DNA from: JADGHX01 sp035760965
Lineage (GTDB): Bacteria; Pseudomonadota; Gammaproteobacteria; Steroidobacterales; Steroidobacteraceae
Direction: 5' to 3'
Assembly (NCBI GenBank): GCA_035760965.1
Contig: DASTRY010000096.1
Span: 49,023-113,022, forward strand
DNA length: 64,000 nt
Of this stretch, positions 39,823-48,369 are shown piece after piece. The notes under the pieces are model-generated. The model saw nothing but the letters and a program-made list of their open reading frames with translations, made no database searches and was not told the origin of the DNA. Each line of letters starts with the position of its first letter. Within the stretch, counting starts at the first letter, position 1. Both the position numbers and the translations under genes were made by a program.

Positions 39823-41169
39823 TCAGCCCGCCGCCGCCACCTGCGCGAACGCATCCCGCGTCAGGTTCTCGCAGCCGCTCGCCGTGACGGCGAGGTTGTC
39901 CTCGATGCGGATGCCGCCGTAGGGGCGGAAGTGCTCGACCCGCGCCCAGTTGATGCGCGCGCCGCGATGATCCGCGCGCGCCTGCTCGAGCAGCGGGTCG
40001 ATGAAGTAGAGCCCCGGCTCCATCGTCACGACGAAGCGCTCTTCGAGCACGCGCGTGAGCCGCAAATAGGGATGCCCGTCCGGCGGCGGAATCGAGCCGC
40101 CCTCGGGGGACTTCTGGCGGCCGCCCACGTCGTGCACCTGAAGCCCGAGCAGATGGCCGAGCCCGTGCGGCAGGAAAACACTGGAAACACCGGTCTCCAC
40201 TGCCTCATCGGGGTCGCAGGTAATGATGTCCGCCTCGTGTAACAACTCCGCGAGCAGCCGATGACACGACATGTGCACATCGCGCCAGTCGATGCCCGCG
40301 TGAACGCTCGCGCAGAGCGACTGCTGCAGCTCGTTCATCTCGCTGACGAGCACGGCAAAGTCGGTGTTCGCGTAGGAATACGTGCGCGTGATGTCGCTGG
40401 GGTAGCCCGCGAACTCCGCGCCGGCATCGATCAACAGCGAGCGCCGCTCGCGCGGCGGCGTGCGCTCGAGCAGTTGGTAGTGCAGCACCGCCGCTCCCTC
40501 GTTGAGCGCGATGATGGGGTTGTACGGCAGCTCCTGCTCGCGCTGACCGCAGGCCTCGAGGAATGCGAGCTCGATTTCGAACTCCGAGGCGCCGCTCTTG
40601 AAGGCTTCCGCCGCCGCCAGGTGGCCCCGCGCTCCGCGCCGGTTGGCCTCGCGCATACAGGCAAGCTCGTACGGGGTTTTCGCAGCCCGCGCGTAATCGA
40701 GGCGCGCGAGCAGGGGGTCGGGATTGACCGCACCCACGCCCCACGCACCCAGCTCCGGAAAGTCCTCGCCGACGTACGCGGTGCGACCTAGGTCCTGGGG
40801 CAGGAACGGGCGAGCCGCCGCACGGTCGGGAATCGGCCGCAAGTCGAAAGAGCGTGTCCAGTCGGCGTCGGGCAGAGCCGCCGGCTTGTGCCAATAGTCC
40901 TGCGGCTTGTGGAACAGCAGCAGCGGTCGCTTCCCCGGATGGAAAAAGAGAAAGCAATCCGTGACATCGGTGAGCGGTGCCCAGAGCTTGAAGTCCGCAT
41001 TGACCTTGAACGGATAGGCCTGGTCGTCGCGGAAGATCATGGGCGGGGCGCCCGAGTGGATCAGCAGGCCCTCGAAGCCGGTGGCTTCGAGCGCGTGCGC
41101 GGTCCGCCGCGCGACCGAGTCGAGGTGGGCGACGAAAGTCGCCTCGCGTTCGTCCGCGCAACTCGTCAT
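39823..41169 (-). CDS. pepQ: Xaa-Pro dipeptidase PepQ
   Basis: 448 residues. N-terminal creatinase-like domain (about 1-165), then the pita-bread metallopeptidase fold. The metal ligands are visible in LIDAGAEFAGYPSDITRTY, LPHGLGHLLGLQVHDVGG, and the C-terminal VVTMEPGLYFI and RIEDNLAVT. It cleaves Xaa-Pro dipeptides, and close relatives also hydrolyse some organophosphate esters. Start ATG 41169 with GAGGT upstream. It is divergent from the small lipoprotein gene. Confidence 0.95.
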   Translation of the reverse strand: MTSCADEREATFVAHLDSVARRTAHALEATGFEGLLIHSGAPPMIFRDDQAYPFKVNADFKLWAPLTDVTDCFLFFHPGKRPLLLFHKPQDYWHKPAALPDADWTRSFDLRPIPDRAAARPFLPQDLGRTAYVGEDFPELGAWGVGAVNPDPLLARLDYARAAKTPYELACMREANRRGARGHLAAAEAFKSGASEFEIELAFLEACGQREQELPYNPIIALNEGAAVLHYQLLERTPPRERRSLLIDAGAEFAGYPSDITRTYSYANTDFAVLVSEMNELQQSLCASVHAGIDWRDVHMSCHRLLAELLHEADIITCDPDEAVETGVSSVFLPHGLGHLLGLQVHDVGGRQKSPEGGSIPPPDGHPYLRLTRVLEERFVVTMEPGLYFIDPLLEQARADHRGARINWARVEHFRPYGGIRIEDNLAVTASGCENLTRDAFAQVAAAG

Positions 41170-41274
41170 CGGCTGACCTCGCAAGACTCTACGGGTACGC
41201 GATTGTAGACGTCTCTCATCTGTCGTTTTGAGCAGACACGAGCTAAGCGGCAGTTTCCAACGGCTGCGCGAGCC

Positions 41275-41280
41275 TATAGA
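41275..41280 (+). promoter_or_regulatory. Candidate -10 element for the small lipoprotein gene
   Basis: TATAGA (extended TATAGAAT) about 95 bp before the ATG, in an otherwise GC-rich intergenic stretch. No convincing -35 was found at the right distance. Confidence 0.35.
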
Positions 41281-41375
41281 ATCCGCGACCGCGTCACGCG
41301 ATTCGAACAATCCAGGCGCAAACCGGTTTGTAGGAAGCCTTTTCTCACCACTCTTGCTTCTCGGGGTATCGATCG

Positions 41376-41615
41376 ATGAACACCAAACTCGTTCTTGGCG
41401 CTCTCGTTGCTGCGCTGATGTTGTCTGCCTGCGCGAAGCAGGAAGCCGCCGCTCCGGCTGCCGAGCCGCCGGCGTCCGAGGCTCCGGCTGCCGATGGCGC
41501 CGCTGCGTCGAGCGAAGCCACTCCCTCCGCTGAGGGCGAAGCTGCTGCTCCGGCCGATGGCGCTGCTGCCGCTCCGGCTGATGCTGCTCCGCCGGCCGAA
41601 GAGCCGAAGCAGTAA
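41376..41615 (+). CDS. Small Ala/Pro-rich lipoprotein
   Basis: 79 residues. A signal peptide with lipobox LSAC (Cys19) precedes a mature part of about 60 residues made almost only of Ala, Pro, Glu, Ser and Asp (repeats like AAAPAAEPPAS). Such short acidic lipoproteins are common and abundant in some gammaproteobacteria, but have no known function. A strong terminator follows, which suggests a single-gene, well-expressed transcript. Confidence 0.8.
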   Translation: MNTKLVLGALVAALMLSACAKQEAAAPAAEPPASEAPAADGAAASSEATPSAEGEAAAPADGAAAAPADAAPPAEEPKQ

Positions 41616-41650
41616 TCGACGAGATTCTGCTAGAGCTGCAAGCTCGAAAA

Positions 41651-41696
41651 ACGGCCCGGACAGGAGCGCGAGCCCCTGTCCGGGCCGTGTGTTTTT
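41651..41696 (+). terminator. Strong intrinsic terminator after the small lipoprotein
   Basis: A perfect 14-bp stem (41651-41664 with 41675-41688) and ten-base loop, followed by GTGTTTTT. It lies about 36 bp after the stop. Confidence 0.9.
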
Positions 41697-41715
41697 GCGA
41701 GATGCTGTATCCACT

Positions 41716-42243
41716 GTGAGCTCAACCGTGACTGTCAGCGTGCGTGACGCGCGACGCTCGGAAGCGGATCGCGCGTGGATCGAGAGCGTGTATCGCGACT
41801 ATCTGGATGATCTCGCGCCGCTCAATACCGGCGTTTTTCCGATACTCGGCGAAGTCGGGCACCGCGAGCCCGACCAGCTCACGCGCTGGTTCGCCGACTC
41901 GAGCGCCTTTCCACTCGCCATCGTGAAGGCGAGCAAACCCGTCGGCTTTGCGATGGTGGCGCGCGGCGCCCCCACCGCCGGTCGTCCGCCGGTCGATTAC
42001 CGCATGGCGGAATTCTTCATCGCCCGCTCGCAGCGGCGCCTCGGTATCGGGCGCACGGCCGTGCAGCTCATCCTCGACCGATTCGCGGGACGGTGGGAAA
42101 TTACGGAGTACCTGCGCAACCCCGGCGCGGTCAGCTTCTGGAGGCGCGTCGTCGCGCTCTATACGCAGGGCAACTATCAGGAGCGCATCGTGAACGGCGA
42201 GGTGCGCCAGGTCTTCCAGTCCGGAACGCCTTTGCGGCGCTAG
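41716..42243 (+). CDS. GNAT family N-acetyltransferase
   Basis: 175 residues from GTG 41716. A second GTG at 41728 is equally possible. The acetyl-CoA site reads RRLGIGRTAVQLILDRF, followed by WEITEYLRNPGAVSFWRRVV, a typical GNAT beta5-alpha4 pattern. It opens VSVRDARRSEADRAWIESVY. The acceptor substrate is unknown. It sits alone after the terminator at 41651-41696. Confidence 0.85.
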   Translation: MSSTVTVSVRDARRSEADRAWIESVYRDYLDDLAPLNTGVFPILGEVGHREPDQLTRWFADSSAFPLAIVKASKPVGFAMVARGAPTAGRPPVDYRMAEFFIARSQRRLGIGRTAVQLILDRFAGRWEITEYLRNPGAVSFWRRVVALYTQGNYQERIVNGEVRQVFQSGTPLRR

Positions 42244-42304
42244 GTCGCTCGTCGCAACGGCATACTGAGGCCGTAAGGCCGTCCCGACACCTTCGAGCGG
42301 CGCG

Positions 42305-42547
42305 CTAGCGGCTTGCGCGCTTCACATGGTCCGGCGCGCGCGAGCAGGCACTGCAGCCGTGCATCAATTCTTCCGCCACCCTGTTACGCCGCCGCGCCAG
42401 CCAGCGGCCCCAGAACCCTGCCGTATCGGGCCGCATGCGATCGAGCAGTCGCAGCTTCAGACGGGCGGGCGATAGGCGCCACGCCGCGAACACGGCGCTC
42501 GCCAGCACGACCACCGCGACGATCAGCGTTTGCAGCGGATATTCCAC
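42305..42547 (-). CDS. Small FeoB-linked membrane protein with CxxC
   Basis: 80 residues. One N-terminal membrane helix (about 8-26), a basic middle part and a C-terminal HGCSACSRAPD. This layout matches the small Cys-containing membrane proteins (FeoB-associated or DUF6587-like) found after feoB in many proteobacteria. It begins one base after the feoB stop, so it is in the feoAB transcript. A role in ferrous iron uptake is inferred from position. Confidence 0.75.
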   Translation of the reverse strand: MEYPLQTLIVAVVVLASAVFAAWRLSPARLKLRLLDRMRPDTAGFWGRWLARRRNRVAEELMHGCSACSRAPDHVKRASR

Positions 42548-42548
42548 A

Positions 42549-44432
42549 TCATCCTCCGCCGAGCATCAGCGCCACACGATATGTGACGAACGACGCGACG
42601 TATGCGAGCGCGAACAAGTAGCCCGCCATGATCAGAGGGTAGCGCCACGAATTCGTTTCGCGCTTCACGACCGCGAGCGTCGACAGACACTGCGGCGCGA
42701 AGACGTACCACGCCAGCAGCGACAAGGCGGTCGCCATGCTCCACGTCGACGCAATGATGGGCGTCAGCGCACCCGCGACGTCATCGCCGCTTGCGGACAT
42801 CGAGTACACGGTGCCGAGCGCGCCGACCGCAATCTCGCGCGCGGCGAGCCCCGGCACGAGAGCGATCGAGATCTGCCAGTTGAAGCCGATGGGCGCGAAG
42901 AGGTACTGCAGCCCGCGCCCGAGCATGCCCGCAACGCTGTACTCGATCGCGGGTCCAGTCGCGCCCGGCGGCGGTGCCGGGAAGCTCGACAGGAACCAGA
43001 GCACCACCATCAACGTGAGGATGATCGTGCCCACGCGCTGCAGGAAGATGCGCACGCGCTCCCAGAGCCCGAGCGCCAGGTTGCGCAGGTTCGGCATGCG
43101 GTACTCGGGCAGCTCCATCAAGAGCGGCCGATCCTGCCCGCGCATCACGGTGAGCTTCAGAACGAACGCGACGAGCATCGCGCTCAGAACGCCCGCGAGA
43201 TAGAGCGCGAACAGCACCAACCCCTTCAGATTGAAGACGCCCGCAACGGCGCGCTCCGGAATGAAGGCGCCGATCAGCAGCGCGTAGACGGGCAAGCGCG
43301 CCGAGCAGGTCATGAGCGGCGCGATCATGATCGTGGCGATGCGATCGCGCGGCGAGGGAATCGTGCGCGTCGCCATGATGCCGGGCACCGCGCACGCGAA
43401 GCTCGAAAGCAACGGAATGAACGCGCGGCCGGACAGCCCGACCTTGCCCATGAGCCGGTCGAGCAGGAATGCGGCGCGCGGCAGATAGCCCGAATCTTCG
43501 AGCACGAGAATGAAGAAGAACAGGATGAGGATCTGCGGCAGGAACACGAGCACGCTGCCGACGCCGGCGACGACACCGTCGATGAGCAGGCTGCGCAGCG
43601 GTCCTTCCGGCAGCACGGCGCCGATGCCCTCGCCGATCTTCGCGACGCCCGCTTCGATGGCATCCATGGGCACTGCGGCCCAGCTGAACACCGCTTGGAA
43701 CATCAGGAACAGCACGATCGCGAGCAGCGCGGGCCCGCCGATCGGATGCAGCACCAATGAATCGAGCTTGCTCAGCAACGCCAGCCGCGCGGGCACGCGA
43801 TAGCCGATCTCGTCGAGAATGCGGCGGACTTCGCGCTGCGTCGCGACGACGTCCGAAGCGCTCACGACCGGCGGATCGATGCGGCCGATGCGGCGGGTGA
43901 AGACCTGACGGTCGATCGCGTCGACGAGCGCTTTCTCGCCGCCGGGCTGCACGGCGATCGTCTCGACGACCGGCACTCCGAGCGCGCGTTCGAGTGCGGC
44001 GCGATCGATGCGGTAGCCGCGCGAGCGTGCGAGGTCGCTCATGTTGAGCGCGACGATCATCGGCCGGCCGAGCCGCTTCAGATCGAGCACGAGCCGCAGG
44101 TTGAGCCGCAGGTTCGTCGCATCGACCACGCAGACGAGAAGGTCCGGCGGCGGCTCCGTCGCATGGCGGCCGAGCACGACGTCGCGCGCGATGGCTTCAT
44201 CGAGGCTCGTCGGTTCGAGGCTGTAGGCACCGGGCAGATCGAGCAGCCGATAGAGGCGCCCGGTGTTCGGGCCGATGAAGCGGCCTTCCTTGCGCTCGAC
44301 GGTGACGCCGGGATAGTTGGCGACTTTCTGGCGGCTGCCGGTGAGTCGATTGAAGAGCGCGGTCTTCCCGCAGTTCGGCACGCCGATCAGCGAGAGGCTC
44401 ACCCCCTCCGCCGATCCGACCGCGGCGTTCAT
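42549..44432 (-). CDS. feoB: Ferrous iron transporter FeoB
   Basis: 627 residues. The N-terminal G domain has GVPNCGKTALF at 17-27, DLPGAYSL, and NMSDLA for guanine recognition. A helical spacer and the polytopic membrane domain follow (PEYRMPNLRNLALGLWERV, and two gate motifs). It is shorter than the E. coli protein but within the range of the family. It imports Fe2+ across the inner membrane. The start overlaps feoA by four bases. Confidence 0.97.
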   Translation of the reverse strand: MNAAVGSAEGVSLSLIGVPNCGKTALFNRLTGSRQKVANYPGVTVERKEGRFIGPNTGRLYRLLDLPGAYSLEPTSLDEAIARDVVLGRHATEPPPDLLVCVVDATNLRLNLRLVLDLKRLGRPMIVALNMSDLARSRGYRIDRAALERALGVPVVETIAVQPGGEKALVDAIDRQVFTRRIGRIDPPVVSASDVVATQREVRRILDEIGYRVPARLALLSKLDSLVLHPIGGPALLAIVLFLMFQAVFSWAAVPMDAIEAGVAKIGEGIGAVLPEGPLRSLLIDGVVAGVGSVLVFLPQILILFFFILVLEDSGYLPRAAFLLDRLMGKVGLSGRAFIPLLSSFACAVPGIMATRTIPSPRDRIATIMIAPLMTCSARLPVYALLIGAFIPERAVAGVFNLKGLVLFALYLAGVLSAMLVAFVLKLTVMRGQDRPLLMELPEYRMPNLRNLALGLWERVRIFLQRVGTIILTLMVVLWFLSSFPAPPPGATGPAIEYSVAGMLGRGLQYLFAPIGFNWQISIALVPGLAAREIAVGALGTVYSMSASGDDVAGALTPIIASTWSMATALSLLAWYVFAPQCLSTLAVVKRETNSWRYPLIMAGYLFALAYVASFVTYRVALMLGGG

Positions 44433-44734
44433 GGCGAGGCGGGCGGCGAGTTCACTTCAACCCAGACCGTCTCGACCTCGCGGCGGCGGAGCGCAAAGGT
44501 GGTCGTTCCGACCCGTACCACGAAGGGATCGCCGCCCGGCATGGCCTGAGCGAGCACCTCGATGCGCTCGCCCGACACGAAACCCAATTCGATGAGCCGC
44601 CGCTCGAGCGCACTGAAGGCGCCCGACTCGACGCCCACGCGGACCACCGCGCCGACCGTGCCGGGCGTGAGCGCGGCGAGGCTCGTCGAGACGGGGGCCA
44701 GCGAGACACCGGCGGGGGCGGCTATGGCATCCAT
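44429..44734 (-). CDS. feoA: FeoA, SH3-like partner of FeoB
   Basis: 101 residues from ATG 44734. An ATG at 44767 is possible but would place the candidate promoter inside the gene. The SH3-like FeoA core runs from about 20 to 95: LERRLIELGFVSGERIEVLAQ, GGDPFVVRVGTTTFALRRRE. It is thought to regulate FeoB. A perfect inverted repeat and candidate promoter lie just upstream. Confidence 0.88.
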   Translation of the reverse strand: MDAIAAPAGVSLAPVSTSLAALTPGTVGAVVRVGVESGAFSALERRLIELGFVSGERIEVLAQAMPGGDPFVVRVGTTTFALRRREVETVWVEVNSPPASP

Positions 44735-44743
44735 GGTGAGCAG

Positions 44744-44781
44744 AGCATAGATGAGAACGGTTCGCATCGGCAATGCGAACC
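44744..44781 (-). promoter_or_regulatory. Candidate feoAB promoter overlapped by a perfect inverted repeat
   Basis: On the minus strand TTGCCG (44768-44773) and TATGCT (44744-44749) are 18 bp apart. Over the -35 box lies a perfect 9-5-9 inverted repeat (44759-44781, arms GGTTCGCAT and ATGCGAACC on the plus strand). It does not match the classical AT-rich Fur box. Predicted transcription start is within a few bases of the feoA ATG. Confidence 0.4.
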
Positions 44782-44956
44782 CGTCGTGTTTGCAACGATG
44801 CCCAGTGGCGGCGCCCGAGGGGCGGAAGCGCCCGCGCGGCCGGAGAAATGACGACGTCGTGGGTCGTAACCGGCCGCCCGCTAGCCCCACTGCTCGAACC
44901 GGAAGCTCGGCGCCGAGCGCACGCGCGACGTCCAGCGCGGCCGAAGCGCCCAAACG

Positions 44957-44982
44957 GAAGGGGCGCCACGTGGCGCCCCTTC
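44957..44982 (-). terminator. Palindromic hairpin after rplQ
   Basis: A fully self-complementary 26-bp sequence (half GAAGGGGCGCCAC) about 50 bp beyond the rplQ stop, followed on the minus strand by CGTTTGGG. It probably ends the long ribosomal transcript before feoAB. Confidence 0.65.
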
Positions 44983-45029
44983 GTCGTGTCGATCCTGGAG
45001 AGGAACGGCCGATCGGCCGCAGGGCCGGC

Positions 45030-45524
45030 TTACGCCGCGGCCTTCTTTTTTTTCTTCGGCGCGGCTTCCGCCGCTTCGGCGGACTTGGCTTTCGCCTTCT
45101 TCTTCGCGGCCTTCTTCTTCGCGCCACCCTCTTCGGCAGCCGGCGGCTCAGCAGCGGCCGCGGTGGCCGGGCCGTCGACGAGCTGCATCAGCGCCATCGG
45201 CGCCGAGTCACCCGGACGCGGCGCGAGGTGCAGGATGCGCGTGTAGCCACCCGGACGCGCCTTGAAGCGCGGCCCGAGATCGTCGAACAGCTTCGTGACC
45301 ACCTCGGCGTCGCGCAGGCGCGAGAACGCGACGCGGCGGCTCGCTTCGCTGTCCTTCTTCGCCAGCGTGATGAGCGGCTCGACTACGCGGCGCAGCTCTT
45401 TCGCCTTCGGCAACGTGGTCCGGATCGTCTCGTGACGCAGCAGCGAGACGCTGAGATTTCGCATCAGCGCATGACGATGCGGGCTGTTCCGCGAGAGCTG
45501 GCGGCCGGAAAGTTGGTGACGCAT
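45030..45524 (-). CDS. rplQ: 50S ribosomal protein L17 with a Lys/Ala tail
   Basis: 164 residues. The bL17 core (MRHQLSGRQLSRNSPHRHAL, LRHETIRTTLPKAKELRRVVEPLI) ends near residue 118. A tail of about 45 residues of Ala, Lys and Glu follows, longer than in E. coli (127 residues in all). Last gene of the ribosomal cluster, followed by a terminator-like palindrome. Confidence 0.97.
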   Translation of the reverse strand: MRHQLSGRQLSRNSPHRHALMRNLSVSLLRHETIRTTLPKAKELRRVVEPLITLAKKDSEASRRVAFSRLRDAEVVTKLFDDLGPRFKARPGGYTRILHLAPRPGDSAPMALMQLVDGPATAAAAEPPAAEEGGAKKKAAKKKAKAKSAEAAEAAPKKKKKAAA

Positions 45525-45582
45525 TTCGAAAACCCTTCAACAGACGGGCCCGGCTCGCGCGCGGCGAGCCGGGCCCACGTAC

Positions 45583-46587
45583 TTACATCACGTCGCGTTC
45601 GTCGTCGTGCTTCAGACCGGCCGGCGGCCAGCCCTCGAGGCGCATGCCCAGCATGAGGCCATGGCTCTGCAGCACTTCCTTGATCTCGGTCAGCGACTTC
45701 TTGCCGAGGTTCGGCGTGCGCAGCAGCTCGACTTCGGTCCGCTGCACGAGATCGCCGATGTAGTGGATGTTCTCCGCCTTCAGGCAGTTCGCCGAGCGCA
45801 CGGTGAGCTCCAGCTCGTCGACGGGACGCAGCAGGATCGGGTCGAACTGCATCTCGGAGACCTTCTGCGAGGCCTCTTCCTCGCCCTGCAGGTCGACGAA
45901 CACCGACAGCTGATCCTTCAGGATGCTGCCGGCGCGGCGGATGGCCTCCTCCGCATCGATCGTCCCGTTGGTCTCGATGTCGATGACCAGCTTGTCGAGG
46001 TCGGTGCGCTGCTCGACGCGCGCCGCATCCACGGAGTACGTGACACGGCGGACGGGCGAGAACGACGCATCGAGCTGCAGACGGCCGATCGGCCGGGTCT
46101 GCTCCTCGAACGCCGCGCGCTGCACCGCCGGACGATAGCCGCGGCCGCGCTCGACGCGCAGGGTCATGTTCAGCTCGCCGGCCTTCGTGAGGTTCGCGAT
46201 GACGAGCTCGGGATTCACGACCTCGATGTCGTGATCCGTCTGGATGTCGCCCGCGAGCACCGGCCCCGGACCCTTCTTGTGCAGGCGCAGCTCCGCGCTA
46301 TCCCGCGTGTGCATGCGCAGCGCCACGAGCTTCAGGTTCAGGAGGATGTCGACGACGTCTTCCTGCACGCCTTCGATGCTCGTGTACTCGTGCAGCACCC
46401 CGTCGATCTCGACCTCGGTGATGGCGCTGCCGGGCATCGACGAGAGCAGGACACGGCGAAGTGCATTACCGAGCGTATGACCGAAGCCCCGCTCGAAAGG
46501 CTCGATGACCACGCGCGCCTGACGGGGAGCAACGGGCTGCACCTTGACGACACGCGGCTTCAGAAACTCAGCGACGGAACCCTGCAT
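45583..46587 (-). CDS. rpoA: DNA-directed RNA polymerase subunit alpha
   Basis: 334 residues. The N-terminal dimerisation domain (FERGFGHTLGNALRRVLLSSMPG) and C-terminal domain (NCLKAENIHYIGDLVQRTEVELLRTPNLGKKSLTEI in part) that contacts UP elements and activators are both complete. Standard place between rpsD and rplQ. Confidence 0.99.
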   Translation of the reverse strand: MQGSVAEFLKPRVVKVQPVAPRQARVVIEPFERGFGHTLGNALRRVLLSSMPGSAITEVEIDGVLHEYTSIEGVQEDVVDILLNLKLVALRMHTRDSAELRLHKKGPGPVLAGDIQTDHDIEVVNPELVIANLTKAGELNMTLRVERGRGYRPAVQRAAFEEQTRPIGRLQLDASFSPVRRVTYSVDAARVEQRTDLDKLVIDIETNGTIDAEEAIRRAGSILKDQLSVFVDLQGEEEASQKVSEMQFDPILLRPVDELELTVRSANCLKAENIHYIGDLVQRTEVELLRTPNLGKKSLTEIKEVLQSHGLMLGMRLEGWPPAGLKHDDERDVM

Positions 46588-46684
46588 TGCACGCTCACTT
46601 TGCCGGCAGCACCGGCATTGAGAAACTGACTCAGACTCAAAAGCAGGACGCCGCCATCGCTGGCAGCGCCCCGCTGATCACGGC

Positions 46685-46708
46685 GGGTGGCCCGCACTCG
46701 GGCCACCC
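46685..46708 (-). other. Hairpin between rpsD and rpoA
   Basis: A 9-bp stem (46685-46693 with 46700-46708) follows a T6 run on the minus strand, so the U-run is on the wrong side for a terminator of the ribosomal transcript. It may slow decay or mark a processing point before rpoA. Confidence 0.45.
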
Positions 46709-46715
46709 CAAAAAA

Positions 46716-47339
46716 TCACTTCGAATACAGCTCGACGACGAGGTTCTCGTTGATGTCCGGCAGGACGTCATCCCGCCCCGGCACCTGCTTGAACACGCCG
46801 CGAAACTCCTTGTCGTTCACTTCCACCCACTCGGGGAAGCCGACCTGCTGGGCCACGTTCAGCGCGCCCGCGATGCGCAGCTGCTTGCGCGCCTTCTCCC
46901 GGATCTGCACGACATCGCCGGGCTTCACCTGGTAGGAGGCGATGCTCACCACCTGATCGTTGACCTGCACGGCCTTGTGGCTCACGAGCTGGCGCGCTTC
47001 GGCGCGCGTCGCCGCGAAGCCCATGCGATAGACGACGTTGTCCAGGCGGCACTCGAGGAGCTTCAACAGGTTCTCACCCGTCGCACCCGACTTGCGGGCG
47101 GCTTCCACGTAGTAATTGCCGAACTGGCGCTCGAGCACGCCGTACATGCGGCGCAGCTTCTGCTTCTCGCGCAGCTGCAGACCGTAGTCGGATAGTCGGG
47201 TCCGCCGCTCGCCTTTCAACCCGCCGGGGGGCACCGTGAACTTGCACTTGTTCTCGAGCGGTTTCACCCCGCTCTTCAGGAACAGGTCCGTGCCCTCGCG
47301 ACGCGCGAGCTTGCATTTGGGACCGACGTAACGCGCCAT
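46716..47339 (-). CDS. rpsD: 30S ribosomal protein S4
   Basis: 207 residues of uS4, with the S4 RNA-binding domain at about 97-160 (CRLDNVVYRMGFAATRAEARQLVSHKAVQVN). Only two cysteines remain near the N-terminus, so this is the zinc-free form. In E. coli S4 also represses its own operon. Confidence 0.98.
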   Translation of the reverse strand: MARYVGPKCKLARREGTDLFLKSGVKPLENKCKFTVPPGGLKGERRTRLSDYGLQLREKQKLRRMYGVLERQFGNYYVEAARKSGATGENLLKLLECRLDNVVYRMGFAATRAEARQLVSHKAVQVNDQVVSIASYQVKPGDVVQIREKARKQLRIAGALNVAQQVGFPEWVEVNDKEFRGVFKQVPGRDDVLPDINENLVVELYSK

Positions 47340-47357
47340 AGAAACCTACTCCAAAAC

Positions 47358-47768
47358 TTAAACGCGGCGCTTCTTCGGCGCGCGGCAGCCGTTGTGCGGG
47401 ATCGGCGTGACGTCCGAGATGCTCGTGATCTTCAGGCCGCAGCCGTTCAGCGCGCGCACGGCGGACTCGCGCCCCGGACCGGGGCCGCCGACACGCACTT
47501 CCACGTTCTTCACGCCATGCTCCTGCGCGGCACGGCCGGCCTTCTCGGCGGCGACCTGCGCGGCGAACGGCGTGCTCTTGCGGGACCCGCGGAAGCCGCA
47601 GCCCCCCGAGGTCGCCCACGACAGGGTGTTCCCCTGCCGGTCCGTGATCGTGACGATGGTGTTGTTGAAGGACGCATGGACGTGCGCGATCGCGTCGAGC
47701 ACGTTCTTGCGAGCCTTCTTCGGCTTCTTGGCGGCTGCGCCCGAAGCCTGCGATTTCTGATCAGCCAT
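47358..47768 (-). CDS. rpsK: 30S ribosomal protein S11
   Basis: 136 residues of uS11. Core signatures ASFNNTIVTITDRQGN and SGGCGFRGSRKSTPFAAQVAAE, ending in NGCRAPKKRRV. A Lys/Ala-rich N-terminal stretch of about 20 residues precedes the core. Between rpsM and rpsD as usual. Confidence 0.98.
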   Translation of the reverse strand: MADQKSQASGAAAKKPKKARKNVLDAIAHVHASFNNTIVTITDRQGNTLSWATSGGCGFRGSRKSTPFAAQVAAEKAGRAAQEHGVKNVEVRVGGPGPGRESAVRALNGCGLKITSISDVTPIPHNGCRAPKKRRV

Positions 47769-47804
47769 AGTGTCGTTGTGCCTGTCCGCCGGCTACTGCC
47801 GGCC

Positions 47805-48185
47805 TTATGCCTTGCCCGGCGGGGCGTTGAGCTTGACCGCCTGCTTGCGCGGGCCCTTGCGGGTGCGCGCGTTGGTACGGGTGCGCTGGCCGCGGACCGG
47901 CAGGCCGCGCCGGTGGCGCATGCCGCGGTACGAGCCGAGGTCCATGAGCCGCTTGATGTTCATGGACACCTCGCGGCGCAGGTCGCCTTCCACAGGGAAC
48001 TTCGCGATCTGCGAGCGGATGGCGCCGACCTCCGCTTCCGTCAAATCCTTCACCTTGGTGCTCGGGTCGATGCCCGCCGCCTCGCAAAGCGCGCGTGCCC
48101 GGGAGCGCCCGACGCCATAGATATGCGTCAGCCCGACCCAGACGTGCTTGTTCATCGGGATGTTGATGCCGGCTATACGTGCCAT
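47805..48185 (-). CDS. rpsM: 30S ribosomal protein S13
   Basis: 126 residues of uS13: MARIAGINIPMNKHVWVGLTH, the GVGRSRARALC segment and a basic end with RTRTNARTRKGPRK. It contacts the 50S subunit and the P-site tRNA. First gene of the alpha part, 60 bp after rpmJ. Confidence 0.98.
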   Translation of the reverse strand: MARIAGINIPMNKHVWVGLTHIYGVGRSRARALCEAAGIDPSTKVKDLTEAEVGAIRSQIAKFPVEGDLRREVSMNIKRLMDLGSYRGMRHRRGLPVRGQRTRTNARTRKGPRKQAVKLNAPPGKA

Positions 48186-48244
48186 GTTCTCGAGCCTCGC
48201 CGCGAAGCCGCTGCAAAAAAGCGCGGCATTCTACGGTAAATCGT

Positions 48245-48358
48245 TTAACCCTGCCGCTGCTTGTGACGTTGATCGGAGCAGATCACGTACACCACCCGGC
48301 GGCGGCGGACGATCTTGCAGTTCTTGCAGATCTTCTTGACGGACGGACGCACTTTCAT
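48245..48358 (-). CDS. rpmJ: 50S ribosomal protein L36
   Basis: 37 residues: MKVRPSVKKICKNCKIVRRR and on to CSDQRHKQRQG. The zinc ligands C11, C14, C27 and H32 are intact, so this is the zinc-binding form. It lies between secY and rpsM, its standard position. Confidence 0.96.
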   Translation of the reverse strand: MKVRPSVKKICKNCKIVRRRRVVYVICSDQRHKQRQG

Positions 48359-48369
48359 GGGAAAACCCT

